From NCBI RefSeq assembly GCF_047675955.1, contig NC_132912.1, positions 80,748,382 to 80,812,381 on the forward strand: DNA of 64,000 nt, written 5' to 3'. This DNA is from Chlorocebus sabaeus (lineage: Eukaryota; Chordata; Mammalia; Primates; Cercopithecidae). A model generated the notes under the pieces. That model was given only the letters and a program-made list of their open reading frames with translations. It did not search any database and was not told where the DNA came from. The translations under genes were made by a program, and so were the position numbers. Positions 1-11,915 of this stretch are shown here, one piece after another. The first letter of the stretch is position 1. Every line of letters starts with the position of its first letter.

Positions 1-763
1 AATTTGGATCAGTCTGATTGCTTTCTTCTCAGTTGCCCACTGAAAGGGTTGTTAGGCGCTAGCCTTGTTTTGTAAGGAAAGGAAGGTTGCTGATTTGTGG
101 GCATGATTTATTTTCGGGAAAGGATTGTTTGGTTGTTATGCTTTACTGGGGTTAGGGACTTAGCAATTTGAGTGGACTGTGCATCTGGTAAGTATAGCAG
201 TAGGTGGTAAAGAATTCTGAGAGGAAGAGTAAACTACCAAGGGAGCTTTTGAAAATTATGCCTTAAACTGGTTCCACACTTAAAGGTGGGGGGACTTTCT
301 TCTCTTCTACTTTGAATCTCTGCTTTTAGAACCCAGAGTCAGGCTACTTTTCATAGCAGAATTCAGTTACATCATGGCATGAATGAGTTTTTGAAAGCTG
401 GCCATAGGAACTAACTGCAGTTTATGTTGTTGCAGTAGAAAATGTTATCCTAACAACTAACTTATAAATTAGAACATTTGTAACTTTTAGCGCATTTATA
501 AGTTGGAATGTGCCTATAACTATAGTAGAGATGATATTTGAACGATGGGCTAGCTATTTTTCTAAATACATCAGTGATAAGTATTAGACATGCCCCATTT
601 TTTATAGTGAATTGTTATAGTGATGTAAAGTTAGGGCTTTTTCATGTTTTATTGAATTATGTCATACATTTAAGTCTGTATCTCCTTGCTTTCTAAGGTT
701 ATTTAACATTTTTGTATTTCATTGATATTTCTGATATATGAGAAACATGTATGTTATAGAGAA

Positions 764-1690
764 TGCTTTTTTAAAAAAACAGCTTTGTTGAGATATAATT
801 TTATATACCATAAAATTTACACATGTAAAATATACAATTCAGTGGTTTTTATTATATTTACAGAGTTGAACTATAATCTAATTTTAGCACTCACTATTCC
901 TCTCCCCACCACCCAGCCTTCCCTGCCCCAACCCTACAAAACCACACATCTTTCTGTCTTTATAAATTTGCCCATTCTGGACATTTTCTATAAATGAGGT
1001 CATATAATATGTGGTCTTTGGCATCAAGCTTCTGTCATGTAGCATAATATTTTTCAGCTTTGTATTAAAACATGTATGAATTCTAAGAGGGAAAATGGTT
1101 TATCCACCAAGTTATATTTATAACGTCGTTTAACATTTTCATTATGCAATATTTTATTCAAACAAAAGAATAAGTGGACCATATAACACCTGTAAGTTAT
1201 AAAGCATGACAGAATGAGCACCTGGATTCCTACCACTCAAGAATGGTACTGATACCATTGTATCTACCTATGAATTTCACTCCTATTCTGTTCCTCCCAC
1301 CTCTTCATCTCATAAGTGTATCCCTAAGCAATTTATCATTTCTTCTGATTTTTTTAGTTTATTAAAAAAGTACTTTCTTGCAGCTTCTTTCACTCCATAC
1401 TGTGTTTCTTAGCTTTATTCATATTGTATTTAACTGTATTTCTTTTGATTTATTTGCTTTTTAATTTTCTGTGTGAATATATGGTTTTTCTTCTGAATAG
1501 GTATTTGAGGTGTTTTCCAGTATTTTATTTAAGGATCAGCAATACAATGAATATGTTACAACTGCTTTCTTCTATACGTGGAAGAGTTTATGTAGGGCAT
1601 ATACGTAGCAGTAGAATTGCTGCAGAGTAGAGTACAAAAATACTTAGTTTTTCAAAATATTTGTACCAATGTACACTGCCATATACGTTA
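764..1690 (-). repeat. Old L1 (L1M-type) fragment, ORF2 end and 3' region, antisense
   Basis: Diagnostic phrases of the old mammalian L1 3' region, read in reverse, are visible: TTGAGATATAATTTTATATACC, CAATTCAGTGGTTTTTA, TGCCCATTCTGGACATTTTC and ATATGTGGTCTTTGGCATC. Weaker similarity continues to about 1690. The 3' limit is uncertain because the sequence decays. The same segment recurs at 8606, 14095 and 33445. Confidence 0.7.
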
Positions 1691-1911
1691 TATAAGAATT
1701 CCCACTGATCTTCATACTTGTCAACACTTGATATTATCAAACTTGTTATTTGTCAATGTCTGGGATATGATATTGTGATTAAGATAAGATATTGTGATCT
1801 TAAACCTTTTTAACTGCTTCTGAGGGTGATTATGAACTTTTTAATAATTTGTCATTTAAATCTTCATTTTTGAAAATGCCTGCTTGTGTCATTTTCCCAT
1901 TGAAAGTTTTA

Positions 1912-1980
1912 TATGTGTATATGTGTGTATATATGTATGTGTGTGTTGTGTGTGTGTGTGTGTGTATATATTTATACATA

Positions 1981-1996
<16 letters not shown>
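1912..1996. repeat. (TG)n/(TA)n microsatellite
   Basis: The tract is an imperfect TG-rich stretch (TATGTGTGTATATATG, then about ten TG units) followed by about ten TA units. It abuts the poly-T of the next Alu, and is likely length-polymorphic. Confidence 0.95.
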
Positions 1997-2013
<17 letters not shown>

Positions 2014-2282
2014 CTTGAGACAGAGCTTGGCTCTGTCACCCATACTGGAGTGCAGTGGCATGATCTCAGCTCACTGCAACCTCCTTCTGGGTTCAAGCGA
2101 TTCTTATGCCTCAGCCTCCTGAGTGGCTAAGACTACAGGCATGCACCCACCACCCTGCCTGGCTAATTTTTTGTGTTTTTAGCAGAGACAGGTTTTCACT
2201 ATGTTGACCAGACTGGTCTTGAACTCCCGTCCACTGTGTCCCACAGTGCTGGGATTACAGGTGTGAGCCACTTTGCTGGGCC
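1997..2282 (-). mobile_element. Alu, antisense
   Basis: A poly-T head is followed by GAGACAGAGCTTGGCTCTGTCACCC, TGCAGTGGCATGATCTCAGC and the terminal GTGAGCCACTTTGCTGGGCC. Both monomers are present, with a deletion in the right monomer (GTCCACTGTGTCCCACAG). It inserted beside a TA-rich microsatellite. Confidence 0.95.
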
Positions 2283-3095
2283 AGAGGTTATATTTCTTTA
2301 TCAAGTTGTTCTTTATGTAGGATACCAGTCACTTGTTTGTTACGATGTATTGTAAGTATCCTTCAGTTTCGCAGCTGCCTTTTCACTATTTTTATACTGT
2401 CGTTTTTCTCTGGCTGCTTTTTTGTCTTCGATTTTCTGTAGTTTGATTATAATTATTTGGGGAGATGTGTCTGTTTTCTGTTCCTTTTGAATTTATCCTG
2501 ATTGGGACTCTCTGAGCTTCTTGAATGTGTGGTTCATTCTGTTTCATTAATTTTGGAAGAAACTTTCCATATCTTCTCAAGTCTTCTGTCTTATTAGTGT
2601 AACTGGAGTATTAGAAGAAAAAAATGGTTAGACCATTTGATAACCCATGGATAATCTGTTTGTCCCTCATCTCCATCATTCTTTGTTTCAATTTATTTGT
2701 TAAAATAATTTCTATTGACTTACTCAGTTTACTAAGTAAAGTTTCTTAAGCCACGCCAAGTCTACTGATGAGTCCATTGAAGGAATTCTTCATCTCTGAT
2801 TAGTTTTTAAATTCCTATCATTTCCATGTAACTCTTCTGGTTTCTATCTCAGTGAAATTTCCCATGTGTTTATGTATGTTGTTTACCTTTTCCATTAGAT
2901 CTTTAAACATCTTAAGCATGGTTATTTAAGATCACTGTATGATAATTCCTACATTTAGGTCATCTCTGAGTCTTTTCTGTTGTCTTATCTCTGATTTTGT
3001 TTTTATGTTATTGTGACCTTTTTTTTTTTTGGTACTTTTTGATTGAATGCCAGACATTGTGTGTAGAAGACCAGTAGAGACCAAAGTAAATTGTT

Positions 3096-3694
3096 TTGTT
3101 TTCTGAGTTGGAGTCTTACTCTGTTGCCTAGAGTAGAGTGCAGTGGCACGATCAAGGCTCTCTGTAGCCTCGACCTTTCTGGGTTTAAGTGATCCTTCCA
3201 TCTCAGCCTCCTGCATAGCTGGACTACAAGCACATACCACTGCACCCAGATTTTTTTTTTAACATTTCTTTTTATTTTTTTTTTGAGACAGTCTAACTCT
3301 GTCACCCAGGGTGGAATCCAGTGGAGAGATCTTGGCTCACTATAACCTCTACTTCCTGAGTTCAAGCAGTTCTTGTGCCTGCAATTACAGGTGCTCGCCA
3401 CCATGGCCAGATAAGTTTTTGCATTTTTAGTAGAGATGGGGTTTCACCATATTGGCCAGGCTGGTCTCAAACTCCTGACCTCAAGTGATCCACCCAACTT
3501 GCCCTCCCAAAGTGCTGGGATTACAGACATGAGCCACCGTGCCCAGCCATACCCAGCTTACTTTTTAAATTTTTCATAGACATGGGATTTCACCATGTTG
3601 CCCAGTCTGGTTTTGAACTCCTGAGCTCAAGTGATCCACTCACCTTGGCCTCCTAAAGTGCTGGGATTACAGACATAAGCCATCATACCCAGTC
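3096..3694 (-). mobile_element. Nested Alu cluster (Alu within an older Alu), antisense
   Basis: The left monomer of an old Alu runs from 3096 to about 3260 (GTTGGAGTCTTACTCTGTTGCC). Its right monomer resumes at 3549-3694 (CATAGACATGGGATTTCACC to AGCCATCATACCCAGTC). Between them sits a second complete antisense Alu with its own poly-T, 3275-3548, ending GAGCCACCGTGCCCAGCC. The order shows an insertion near the A-rich centre of the older copy. Confidence 0.88.
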
Positions 3695-4346
3695 GTTTTT
3701 ATGCCTAGAAATGAGCACGCGTCTTCTTCTATTAGGTCACGTATACAGGATTGTGAGTTAATTTGATCAGTAATTGAGTTGGATTTGGGTCTTCATGTTA
3801 TTTCCTTCATTCTGCCACAGGTTTTAAATTCTTCCAGCTGTGAACTGCTATTCCCTTACACTTAAAATAGTGCCTGGAGTGCCCCACTTTCCTCAGTGTT
3901 CTTGCTTTATGTTCTCAGCGTTTTTATAAGTTCTCAAATGCCTGGGCTATAGTATAATCTAGCCCTGGCCCCTTCCTCAGCATTAGATTACCGTTAGTGG
4001 TTTAGATCTCATATCTGGGCTCATTGTAGAGGCAGGGGAATGGTTCTCAGTTCCTCTGATCCAGTTTAAGGTAGGCCCTGGTACCTGGGTCATGGAGATA
4101 GGGTCTCCTCAGCTTTCCTCTTACCTTCTTCGTCTGGTAGTCAAACTGCCTTGAATCTGATGTGTATATGGGCAGAAGAGTTTCCAGCCTTTCCTTGGGG
4201 GCATTGGATCTGTGTCTGAGTCCTGGGGATGGGAGGGTTTCCTATACACAGACCAGTTTTGCTTATGCCTCTCATGCTGAAGCAGTGCCTTTTTGCCTGG
4301 ACTCTAGGATTGGAGGGTTTATTGTTCCACCCAGAGTGGCTTAAGG

Positions 4347-4618
4347 TATTTTATTTTACTTTATTTTAAGACAGAATCTCACTCTGTTGCCTAGGCTGGA
4401 AGTACAGTGGCACAATACTGGCTCACTGCAACCTCTGCCTCCCAGGTTCAAGTGATTCTCATGCCTCAGCCTTCCAAGTAGCTGGGATTACAGGTGTGTG
4501 CCACCACACCCAGCTAATTTTTGTATTTTTAGTAGTAATGGGCTTTCACCACATTGGCCACCTTGGTCCTGAACTCCTGGCCTCAAGTGATATGCCTGCC
4601 TCAGCCTCCCAAAGTGGT
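4347..4618 (-). mobile_element. Alu, antisense, 5'-truncated
   Basis: ATTTTATTTTACTTTATTTT forms the A-rich tail complement, then GACAGAATCTCACTCTGTTGCC. The match stops at CCTCCCAAAGTGGTGG, so the first 30 or so bases of the element (GTGAGCCACC side) are missing. Confidence 0.93.
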
Positions 4619-5198
4619 GGTTTCTGTATCTCTAGATTCATGTCTTTCATTAGTTCTGGGAAATTCCCAGCCATCATCTTTTGTTACTCTTTCCTTCTTT
4701 TTCTCTGTACTTGTCTTCTTAGTCTTTACTTATATGTGTATTAAATCTTTTAATTTCCCTTCCTATGTGATTTGATAATCTTTCTCATTTTCCATCATCT
4801 TGCTTCTTTATGCCACATTTCGGATTAATTGTTAGGTTTGTCTTTGGTTTACTTGCTTTGCTATTTGGTGGTGTCAGATTTGCTATTGAAATGGAAAACC
4901 CAAGATTGAATCTAAACATTTATTTTAAGAAGTTCTGTTTTCTTTTCAAACCTGCCCGATCTTTTGTGTTAGTCTCTTGCTGCTCATTCATCATATTTTG
5001 TTTTCTAAATGTTTTATAAAGCTATTTTATAGTTTCTGAGAATTTGAATATCAGGCCTAGTGGATGATGAGGATTTAGGGGAGTTAGTGCATATATATGG
5101 GATCCAAAACGGATTGTTTCTGCTGGAACTTATTTATGGTGGTTTGTGTCTTTTGTATGATTTTCATTTGAGAACACAACATGAGATTCTTTTACCTT

Positions 5199-5199
<1 letters not shown>

Positions 5200-5240
<41 letters not shown>
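5200..5240. repeat. (CA)n microsatellite
   Basis: About twenty uninterrupted CA units run from the TACACACA start and are followed by a T8 run. It is a dinucleotide repeat likely to vary in length between individuals. Confidence 0.98.
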
Positions 5241-5241
<1 letters not shown>

Positions 5242-5317
5242 TTTTTTTCCAGAAACCTTCCTTGTTTTCTCATTAATCCTTCTGTTCATGTCCCCTCCCC
5301 AACTCTTTTTGTATCTT

Positions 5318-5490
5318 TTTAGTGTTAATGCATGCAAGACACTAGGGATAAGCTCTTTATGTGAATTATTTCAGTTTATCTTTACAACCAACCCAGCAGG
5401 AGGTGCCCTTATTTTCACTTTAGAGGAGAAAACAGCACCCTGAAGAGGTTCTATGATTCCCCTAGGGTCATACAGCTGGACAAAGGCACA
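5318..5490 (-). repeat. MIR, antisense
   Basis: The order of phrases fits a reverse MIR: CTTTACAACCAACCCAGCAGGAGG, TATTTTCACTTTAGAGGAGAAAACAG, then AGGGTCATACAGCTGGACAAAGG. It is a strongly diverged copy. Confidence 0.7.
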
Positions 5491-8400
5491 ACCACCTTGT
5501 AAACCAGGCAATGTGAGTCAAGTGTGACAGTGTCTATGAACCTCCTCTAAAGGGTGGTCTGCAGGCTAGTACTTCAACTCTGTGTCCCTTGCCTGTAAGG
5601 AAATAAGTTCATAAATCCTGGGTAAACATTTAGCTACTTTTCTAGCAATTTCTCATTGCTTTGTATCCAAGCAAGTGACCAGTGGATCCATCTTCTTGAA
5701 CCAGGCCTGGACCAGTTTGGGTGTTGAACTGACATGATGAGGTGTGTATGCAAAGCTGTGTTCTAGTCATGTTCAGTGGGACATGCCCAGAAGGACATGT
5801 GTCTGTCCACTGCAAATGGGGGTGGGCAGTGACGACTACCTGGTCTTTCATGAAAGCTGGTTTGAGAGAAACCACACTTGGTAAAATTTAGTAACTTAAG
5901 AATTCTTATCCAGAAAGTCATTCTTTGGTGCTATTGTCTCTCTTGCCCTGCAGTCCTGTAACAATGGCCTAGGCTTAGTATCTGAGGCAGAATTAGCGCA
6001 TTTGCCAGGGCTAATAATGATTCTGCTCCAATCCGTGTGTATATTAGTGACTTGCTGGCAATACTGGAATGGAGGAAATAATATGAATGCTTCAATTATC
6101 AACTATTAGTTGCTTTTTTTGTGAACTAGTGTGCAGTATGTGGAGGAAACATATACTAGTCTAGTGCTTCCTAAGACTAAATGGAGAATCGTAATTCTCA
6201 GGCATGTGATTGAAATCTTCTTCTTGCTTCTTCTAATACAAGAAATAAAGGCACATACAGGCTTGTTCTCCGTGTCATCTGTTACCTACCCCTGCTGCAC
6301 TGGCACTTAAATATTAAACAGATGCCTGCAGGACAGCGGTTGGTGTTGTTAAACCCATTTCTGTGACCAACAGTCAAGCTAATCCTATAAGAGTTGCCAG
6401 CCATTGGTCATGAGGGATTCTGCTAAACTCTGACCATCTCCCAGAACAATCATTATGTGCAGTAGTATACCTAGGAAAGGACAGTTTAAACAGAACAAGT
6501 TTTTATTCGGTTGCCTGTGTGTTGGGTGGTCCCTGCTATCCTAATAATGTGGTTTAAGATGCTATTTTAAACTGAGATGTTAAGATCATTAATTTGTGAC
6601 TAGACAACAAACTAGTAAACTTAATAAGAATAATAAATAGAGCCTGCCTGGACTCTTTCTTAAAGCTTCAAGATGTCTTAGTTTAATGATTCTTTGTTAT
6701 TAAAACAAGTCATCAACTAACTTAAAAGTAATTCTTTAAAAAAAAAATCTGTGCAAATATGTTATCTTGGTAGGCACTTGAACTTTCTCCTGACCGTATC
6801 CATAGGGCTGCTATCAAATAGATGTTTGTCTGTCATTTCTTGCTTTGAAGAACCGTTATTTTTCTTATGCTTAATAGATTATGAATTGCACCACTCTACG
6901 TGATTTTGGTTTTGGCACTTGGATTTTCTCTTCAGTGGTTGAGTGCTATTGTGAAGGGTTTTAAAATTCTTTCTGTACTAACCCTTGATCTCCAAAATGC
7001 CATTGATAAAAGAACAGAAACACTAAACAATCACATTAGAATCTCCTATCAAATTTGTGCTCAGGTCATGTTAGCAGTAGGTCAGAACAAACTGTGTTTT
7101 CCTTATCTGCAGAAAATTATGCTCATTTAGAGTGTGGTTGCCTAAATATGTGGTGACTCAGGAGAAAATATTTTCTGTTATGTTTTTGGTGTTTATTTTT
7201 CCCACAGGACTTCGTAAATTTCTCCTGTTCCTATTCTCCCTTTTATTTCCCTTTTATTAGATTTTAGTAGGATTGGAAAAGAATGATGAAGAGATGCTTT
7301 GTGGTCTAGTCCTCACATTAACAGACAGTGATTACTGCTGGGTGAGGGGCAATGTGTTAAATTACACAAATAATTGATTATGATTATACCAAATTTAATT
7401 TCTAAATATAGCTGCTAGAACCGGAATATGGAACATGAAAATATCATAAATTTTTCTGTTTCCCCCAGATTTTCCCAGTCTACCCTACGAACAGAGAAAA
7501 CAGTAGGAAAATGTTTCTTCCTTCAAAGAGTTCCTAATTTTTTTGTTCACATTTTTATTTGAGAATTTACAGAGCTATAGGTAAACGTTGCTTCATTTAT
7601 TTAGCTTTGGAAATAGATTTTAAATTTTGAATTGGGATATGTTTAGACATGCTGAGACTTGCAAGCATTTTAGGTAAAAAGGGTAATATATTGATAAACC
7701 TAATAATGAGATTTCATGAGGTAGCCTGTTTTTTCTCCCCTCTGTGCACCTTCATGCCTTGTGAATGGTGCCTGGGGCTTGCTTCTTTACTTGTAGGCCA
7801 CTGTCTACCTGGTTCCTTGCTGACTGCTTTTGGGGCAATATCTTGGAAAAGTAATTTGTTTTATAGCTTAAATAAAAAGTCTTGCCTTGGGATTAGCGGG
7901 GAACAAATAGAACTAAGACTGAGATTGAGATGATACTCCATGTAATATGGGGAGAAATCTGCAGGGAGAAGTCAAGTGGACACTGAATACTTTTTTATGA
8001 TGCATGGTTCATTCTCTGGTAATTAAGTTTATGCATATTGTCAGGACACGGTATCCAATTTAAATTTTCTTTTTCCTGAGACTGTATGGGATATAACATG
8101 TTTGCCTTTTGTCCTCATTTATATGCTCATTCCTAAGATGATCTGCCCCAACTGGAAAAAGAGGGAGCTGGGGTTTTACATTTGGGGGACCTGGAAATCT
8201 TGTACTGATGTTTTCTCTGGGTGTTTAGATGCCCTAAGAGGCAATTAGAACTAAGAACTGGCAAAATCTTAGCTAAAGGAGACCTTTGATTAAAGCTGTG
8301 TTAGGCCATGTTAACCCTTTGCTAAGTTAGCCAGATTTTAACAGGCTGCACCAGAACAGTTTCTGATGTTCATTCAGTGGTCCTGAGAGTAGCATTTTCT

Positions 8401-8605
8401 GTTAATAAGCTTCACTTAGAAATAAGTAGCTATTCTAAAACAGTGAGTAATTTTGTTTGCCAAAGCCTCGGCCTCCCAGGACCTGTGACACATCTTTGGA
8501 AAGCACATTTAGAGCAGGCCTAGCTCTCTCCATTTTTACAGTTTGCTGCCGTCCTTGGGAAGAAACGCAAAGGAAACTGGTCCTCTGTGAATACAGTGTG
8601 TTGAT

Positions 8606-9240
8606 TATGAGTCCTTTTTTAAAAATCAAGATATAATTCAATTCACATGCTGTAACACTTGCCCTTTTAAAGTATATAGTTCTGTGGTTTCTAGTATGTT
8701 GGGAAGGTTTTACAAAGTATTAGCCCTAATTCCAGAATATTTTCATCGCCTCAAAAAGAAACTGTGTAGCCTTGAGCAGTCATTCCCCATCCCCTCTGCT
8801 TGAACCACTAATCTACTTTCTTTTTGGGGTTTGTTTTTTGTTTGTTTGTTTGTTTGTTTTTTGAGACAGGTCCTCACTCTGTCACTCAGCCTGGAGTGTA
8901 GTGGCACGATCTCTGCTCACTGCAACCTCTGCCTCCTGGGTAGCTGGGATTATAGGCACTTACCACCACGCTCAGCTAATTTTTGTATTTTTAGTAGAGA
9001 TGGGGTTTCACCATCTTTGCCCAGTAGCTGGGATTACAGGCACTCACCACCATGCTCAGCTGATTTTTGTATTTTTAGTAGACACGGGGTTTCACCAGCT
9101 TTGCCAGGCTAGTCTTGAACTCCTGACCTCGTGATCCACCCGCCTTGGCCTCCCACAGTGGTGGGATTACAGGCATGAGCCACCGCGCCTGGCCTAGAGC
9201 CACAATCTACTTTCTACCGAAAGTTCTTTTGTATGTTACA
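8606..9240 (-). repeat. L1M-type 3' fragment split by an Alu
   Basis: Positions 8606-8822 carry the L1M 3' phrases AAGATATAATTCAATTCACATGC, TTCTGTGGTTTCTAGTATG, CATCGCCTCAAAAAGAAAC and CCACTAATCTACTTTC. The last phrase reappears after the Alu at about 9198-9214 (CCACAATCTACTTTCT), which makes it the target-site duplication of the Alu insertion. Confidence 0.8.
8831..9194 (-). mobile_element. Alu with 84-bp internal tandem duplication, antisense
   Basis: The element begins with a (TTTG)n-like tail, then TTTTTTGAGACAGG, and ends GAGCCACCGCGCCTGGCC. The segment TAGCTGGGATTA...TTTGCCCAG at 8941-9024 is repeated head to tail at 9025-9108. About 30 bases that normally precede TAGCTGGG (the TTCAAGC...CCTCCCGAG part) are absent, so the event both deleted and duplicated sequence. 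It is flanked by a duplicated CCAC(T)AATCTACTTTCT. Confidence 0.93.
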
Positions 9241-10899
9241 GTGAAATCTCCTGTCTCTAACTTAGTAGCTAGATGATTTGGGGGGCGGTGGTGCTTCACA
9301 AATAAACTCTTAAGGTTGATTTTCAACTTCTCACAGGAATAATATCTTTGTTTCTTATTTTCTATTTATCACTTCCAGGCCCCTGTGAAAAGGGAAAGGT
9401 GCTCTGCCTAGCCTCTGAGTCCACTTCACTTTTACTGCTTATAATAAAATTTACCAGTTATCTAAAATACTAAATGTGCATTAATGTGCAAGAAGTTGAG
9501 TCTGATCTGATAATGAAATGAGTTTATGGCAACCACCCTTTTGAATGCCAAGGCTAGAATCACCTGCAAGAGCGCTACAGTTCCTCTCAACCTTTCTGTT
9601 CTTTAACTTTTAGAATAGTTAGAATTCAAATCATGTAGGACTTTGTCGGTCAAAACCAGAAAAACAAGTAGTTTGGATAGATGGCAGGCTTGGATATGTA
9701 TGTGTCAAATATGTCTTAAATAAATACTTTGGATTCCTGCTCATGGCACTAGTGTGAAATCCTTAAGTTTGAGAGTTTGGAAGGCAAATGGGGATTGATT
9801 TAAAGGGAGAGGAGAAGTACGAGTTCTTAGCAGTTTTCCTTGACTATAGTGGAAAGAGTAAGACATTGAGAAGCGTTAACGAAATGGGAGGTATGTAAGG
9901 GAACCACTGGGGGAACCTATGGACTGCTCACTGGGTGCCTTGGCTGGTAACACAAATTTACTAGCTGAAGGATTTTGTCTTTGTTGCTTAGCTCTCTTGG
10001 ACTGCCACAGAATGGCTTAAAAAATGGAAGTACTAGACCTTCTCCCAAAGCCTCCACTGTGTGTTTGTGTAGCTCTGTTTTTCAGTCTGCGTACTATGTG
10101 TGACTCTCTTTGTAGAATTGCTCAGCAAGCAGTACCAAAAGCTGGTATACCTCCTCTAGGGCCACAGTGATGGGGAGCAGGGAGGGTGGACTCCATAGAA
10201 ACTGTGGATATTAGAGTGTGTGGATGTTGGGGAAGCTGGTGAGTATATACAGAAATCGAAACTGCCAGAGTTGGGATTGATTGTCGGAGCCTTTTACAGT
10301 AAGAGGTGGTAATCGTTTAATGTGGGTGCCCTTTTGTCTTCTGCTGGTCTGGTTCTCTTGGAATATTATAAATGACAGGTGCTGGAGGCTTGGAATTCAT
10401 GTGGCTCTTCCTCCCTCGATTGACAGATAAAACAGAAATGCATTATTTGGTATAAATGAATCAAAATGGTGTGGTTTAAAAAGTTCTTTAAATAGAATTG
10501 AGTTTGTTTGAAACACGGATGCCCTTTTTGAAAAGGTTAATTTCCTTCAAAGATGGTTAGGCTTTTCTGTTTAGACAGAATAATAATAAGCCTAATCTAT
10601 TAAAACATTTTTTTCAGGGAGAGAGGAGGGTATCTACAGAAGAATGTTTTCATCTCCATTGAATAATGCTTGACTCCCTTCTCTTCTGTTTTTAAAATTC
10701 ACGAATCCCTCTTATTGACTTTATCTCTAAAAAATTCCGAGTAGGGAAATAAAGTGAAAAATAAAGCCCCTCTCACCCACCTTTACCCCTCACCCCTAGA
10801 TTCCCACTACCTCCTAATAACTAGTTTTCAGCCATTTGGTGTAATTTTTTTTCTAATAATTATTCAGCTATTCAGTGAACATGTGTCCATGTACATTTG

Positions 10900-11236
10900 T
10901 AATGCCTTTTATTTTTTATTTTATTTATTATTTTGAGACAACATAATCTCTGTCAGCTCTGTCACCCAGGCTGGTGTGCAGTGGCATGATCTCAGCTCAC
11001 TGCAACCTCCGTCTTCTAGGTTCAAGTGATCCTCTTGCCCTAGCCTCCCGAGTAGCTGGAACCACAGGCATGGGCCACGATGCTTGGCTAATTTTTTGTA
11101 TTTTTGATAGAGACAGGATTTTGCCATGCTGCCCAGTCTGGTCTCAACTCTTGAGCTCAAAGTGATCCACACACCTCTGCCTCCCAAAGTGCTAGGATTA
11201 CATGTGGAAGTCACTACCTGGCCCATAATGCCTTTT
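10900..11236 (-). mobile_element. Alu, antisense, with 11-bp target-site duplication
   Basis: The body runs from 10911 to about 11224 with (TTTTA)n-like tail, TCTGTCACCCAGGCTGG and a diverged end (GTCACTACCTGGCCC). TAATGCCTTTT flanks it at 10900-10910 and 11226-11236. CTTGAGCTCAAAGTGATCC in the right monomer suggests an older (J-like) copy. It is the nearest Alu upstream of exon 2, about 540 bp away. Confidence 0.93.
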
Positions 11237-11739
11237 TAATGGCGTATCCAAACCCTTTAGGTGACATTATAAAGAGGTGATGTAATTTTACTTTTAAGTG
11301 AGTTGAGCTCTGCTCCAGTAAAAAAAGTGTTGCCCAGGTATTTTAATTGTAAACCTTCGAGATGTAGCAACCTGTGAGAGTTATCATGAATTGGTGTACA
11401 TAGCACAGGACTGGACCCGTCTGCTACATTAGAAGGATCTTTCTGTATTCTAGTTATTGATTCGGTACAGTTTCATAAAAACTGCAATGTGATCTTTGCT
11501 AATTTCTTTGAAATATCACTTTAAGAATAAGGACCACACATAGTGAAGGGGGGCCTCTTTGGCATAATAGTAATATTCATTTCTATAGACTCTGCTGAAT
11601 TCCTCTGTTTTGCATTTCTTGAGTGTGTTGGTTCACAGCTAAAAATAGAGCTCTATTTAAAACGGGGTACCCTTTCCGGAAATAAGAACTATATTTCAAT
11701 TAGTAAATTTCCTGTTTCCCTAACGTGTTTTGTTTTGTT

Positions 11740-11765
11740 CTTTCCTTTTTTTTTTTTTTAAACAG
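11740..11765 (+). promoter_or_regulatory. CCDC6: Exon 2 splice acceptor with long polypyrimidine tract
   Basis: TTCTTTCC followed by about 14 T and AAACAG immediately precedes the coding frame at 11766. The tract is uncommonly uniform in T. Confidence 0.93.
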
Positions 11766-11915
11766 CAAGCCAGGGCTGAGCAGGAAGAAGAATTCATTAG
11801 TAACACTTTATTCAAGAAAATTCAGGCTTTGCAGAAGGAGAAAGAAACACTTGCTGTAAATTATGAGAAAGAAGAAGAGTTCCTCACTAATGAGCTCTCC
11901 AGAAAATTGATGCAG
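11766..11915 (+). CDS. CCDC6: CCDC6 exon 2 (residues about 102-151)
   Basis: This 150-bp exon is 50 whole codons, from QARAEQEEEF to SRKLMQ, bounded by AACAG and GTAAAT. It encodes the start of the central coiled coil: charged heptads rich in Glu and Lys with Leu/Ile/Phe at core positions. It carries the first 29-residue repeat (from EQEEEF, residue 106) and the start of the second (EKEEEF, residue 135). Both boundaries are phase 0, so losing the exon would keep the frame and remove 50 residues of coil. In RET/PTC1 fusions, CCDC6 sequence stops just before this exon, after residue 101 (established knowledge), so the coil here is not part of that fusion. Residue numbers assume the known 101-residue exon 1. 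The translation is identical to the human protein as I remember it. Confidence 0.97.

Larger units (their letters stand above)
2283..5199 (-). repeat. Ancient L1/HAL1-like sequence, antisense, interrupted by Alus
   Basis: AT-rich sequence around 2440-3090 (GACTCTCTGAGCTTCTTGAATGTGTGG, ATTGAATGCCAGACATTGTG) and 4619-5040 resembles the 5' part of old L1M/HAL1 elements in reverse. The 3695-4346 segment is probably the same element. Identification is by remembered phrases only; exact subfamily and limits are unresolved. Alus at 3096-3694 and 4347-4618 split it. Confidence 0.5.
1..11765 (+). other. CCDC6: CCDC6 intron 1, 3' part
   Basis: This is non-coding sequence ending in a T-rich tract and AACAG acceptor. 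Positions 764-5199 are mostly decayed antisense L1 sequence split by Alus. Positions 1-763, 5491-8605, 9241-10910 and 11225-11740 hold nothing I recognise: no repeat, RNA gene or convincing ORF. In human thyroid cancer the RET/PTC1 inversion breaks inside this intron (established knowledge), fusing exon 1 to RET; the sequence shows only ordinary AT-rich, repeat-bearing intron. Confidence 0.93.

Noticed and set aside
3003..3404. 133-residue - strand ORF
   Set aside because: It translates Alu sequence across the nested Alu junction.
5060..5443. 127-residue + strand ORF with a His-Thr run
   Set aside because: The run is the (CA)n microsatellite; the frame continues into a MIR.
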